From contig CAQVQZ010000115.1 of NCBI GenBank assembly GCA_948902155.1, forward strand, positions 1-6,898: 6,898 bases of DNA, in the 5' to 3' direction. The position numbers and the translations under genes are program-made. The stretch is from an uncultured Oscillibacter sp. Its GTDB lineage: Bacteria; Bacillota_A; Clostridia; Oscillospirales; Oscillospiraceae. Of the stretch, positions 6,194 through 6,898 are shown in pieces. Numbering within the stretch: position 1 is the first letter of the stretch; every line of letters begins with the position of its first letter. The notes beneath the pieces were generated by a model. It saw nothing but the letters and a program-made list of their open reading frames with translations, did not search any database and was not told where the DNA came from.

Positions 6194-6898
6194 TAGCCTT
6201 TGACTGCACCGGCGGCCATGCCGCTGTAGATGTGGTCCTGGCAGAGCAGGAAGATGACCAGCGCGGGGATGATGGTGATGATGACACCTGCGCAGATGTA
6301 GTTGTACTGACTGCCGTAGGGCCCCACGAAGGCGTAAAGGGCGGTGGAAATGGTCTTGAGGTAATCCTTGGTCAGATAGAGGTTGGACATGTAGTATTCG
6401 TTGTAAATACTCACGCCCTTGAGGACGCAGCTGGTGACGATGGCGGGCTTCAGCAGGGGGAACAGGATCTTGAAGAACACACCGAAGTACGTACACCCGT
6501 CGATGATGCCGGACTCGTCCAGGCTGGTGGGCAGGTTCTCAAAAAATTGCAGGAAGATGTAGATCGAGATGATATCCGTGCCGCACAGCACGATGATGTA
6601 CCCATACAGATGGTTGATCAGCCCCAGGCTGTACATGATCTGATACACCGTCACCTGGGTGGCGATGCCCGGAATCAGGGAGGCAAACATGAACAGGTTC
6701 CGGATGGCCCCGTTTCCGGGGAACTTGAAGCGGTTCAGCACATAGGCCAGGGTGGCGCTGAAAAAGATGGACAGGATCAGCACGAACACCAGCACAATGG
6801 CCGTGTTCCGGAAGCCCGTGAACATGCTGGCCTTGCTCCACGCCTGGACAACTATGTCTTCTCCCCCCAGTACAGCTCCCCCATCGAAGTGGCGAAGG
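6193..6898 (-). CDS. Sugar ABC transporter permease, MalG/CUT1 type (N-terminus outside window)
   Basis: Inner-membrane subunit of a binding-protein-dependent carbohydrate importer (COG0395, MalG-like). The frame is open from the right edge, reading ...HFDGGAVLGGEDIVVQAWSK before the internal methionine at 6825, so that ATG is not the start; about 235 residues are visible of the usual 275-300. Visible membrane segments include NTAIVLVFVLILSIFFSA, a segment through LFMFASLIPGIATQVTVY, one through YGYIIVLCGTDIISIYIFL, one after LFPLLKPAIVTSC, and YICAGVIITIIPALVIFLL near the end. The cytoplasmic EAA loop that docks the ATPase reads SLDESGIIDGCTYFGVFFKI then LFPLLKP, with D-E-S in place of EAA and the expected G. 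The protein ends in SGMAAGAVKG, the characteristic C-terminus of this family. The partner permease and binding protein presumably lie upstream, off the window. Given the downstream enzymes, the cargo is probably beta-1,4-mannooligosaccharides, which is inference. Confidence 0.95.
   Translation of the reverse strand, partial: LRHFDGGAVLGGEDIVVQAWSKASMFTGFRNTAIVLVFVLILSIFFSATLAYVLNRFKFPGNGAIRNLFMFASLIPGIATQVTVYQIMYSLGLINHLYGYIIVLCGTDIISIYIFLQFFENLPTSLDESGIIDGCTYFGVFFKILFPLLKPAIVTSCVLKGVSIYNEYYMSNLYLTKDYLKTISTALYAFVGPYGSQYNYICAGVIITIIPALVIFLLCQDHIYSGMAAGAVKG

Noticed and set aside
6193..6825. Permease starting at the methionine at 6825.
   Set aside because: The frame stays open to the window edge and reads as permease sequence (HFDGG...AWSK) before it, so the gene is simply cut by the window.

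Overview
The window is a GC-rich stretch with every recognisable gene on the minus strand, so transcription runs from the right edge to the left edge. Good AGGAGG-type ribosome binding sites, short gaps and small gene overlaps suggest one long operon. The family content (CUT1 sugar ABC transporter, paired GH130 phosphorylases, a cellobiose 2-epimerase-type enzyme, a DUF624/YesL membrane protein, an MsmX-type ATPase with a lysine-rich N-terminal insertion) points to a GC-rich gut Clostridia member, probably Oscillospiraceae or a relative. The taxon is inferred from gene style only.

Layout in transcription order: (1) 6898-6193, C-terminal 235 residues of a MalG-type sugar ABC permease, cut by the right edge. 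(2) 6192-6013, a 180-base intergenic region with a 13-bp perfect hairpin that starts in the permease stop codon, followed by two related palindromic repeat units. (3) 6012-5032, GH130 subfamily-2-like beta-1,4-mannooligosaccharide phosphorylase. (4) 5016-3832, cellobiose/mannobiose 2-epimerase of the AGE superfamily. (5) 3845-2664, GH130 subfamily-1-like 4-O-beta-D-mannosyl-D-glucose phosphorylase. (6) 2639-1713, class I mannose-6-phosphate isomerase ManA. (7) 1696-1022, a single-pass membrane protein of unknown function with an EF-hand-like loop. (8) 1038-280, a DUF624/YesL-family membrane protein. (9) 287-1, N-terminal 95 residues of an MsmX/UgpC-type ATPase, cut by the left edge.

Together the genes form a phosphorolytic beta-mannan salvage pathway. 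Linear beta-1,4-mannooligosaccharides enter through the ABC transporter. The GH130_2 enzyme shortens them with phosphate, releasing mannose 1-phosphate. Mannobiose is epimerised at its reducing end to mannosyl-glucose, and the GH130_1 enzyme splits that into mannose 1-phosphate and glucose. A phosphomannomutase, not present here, would make mannose 6-phosphate, which ManA converts to fructose 6-phosphate. The logic matches the known Ruminococcus albus RaMP1/RaMP2/RaCE set and related mannan loci of gut Firmicutes, so the pathway is not new. The least explained parts are the structured intergenic region and the unknown membrane protein between manA and the DUF624 gene. No mannanase, regulator, RNA gene, CRISPR or mobile element is visible.
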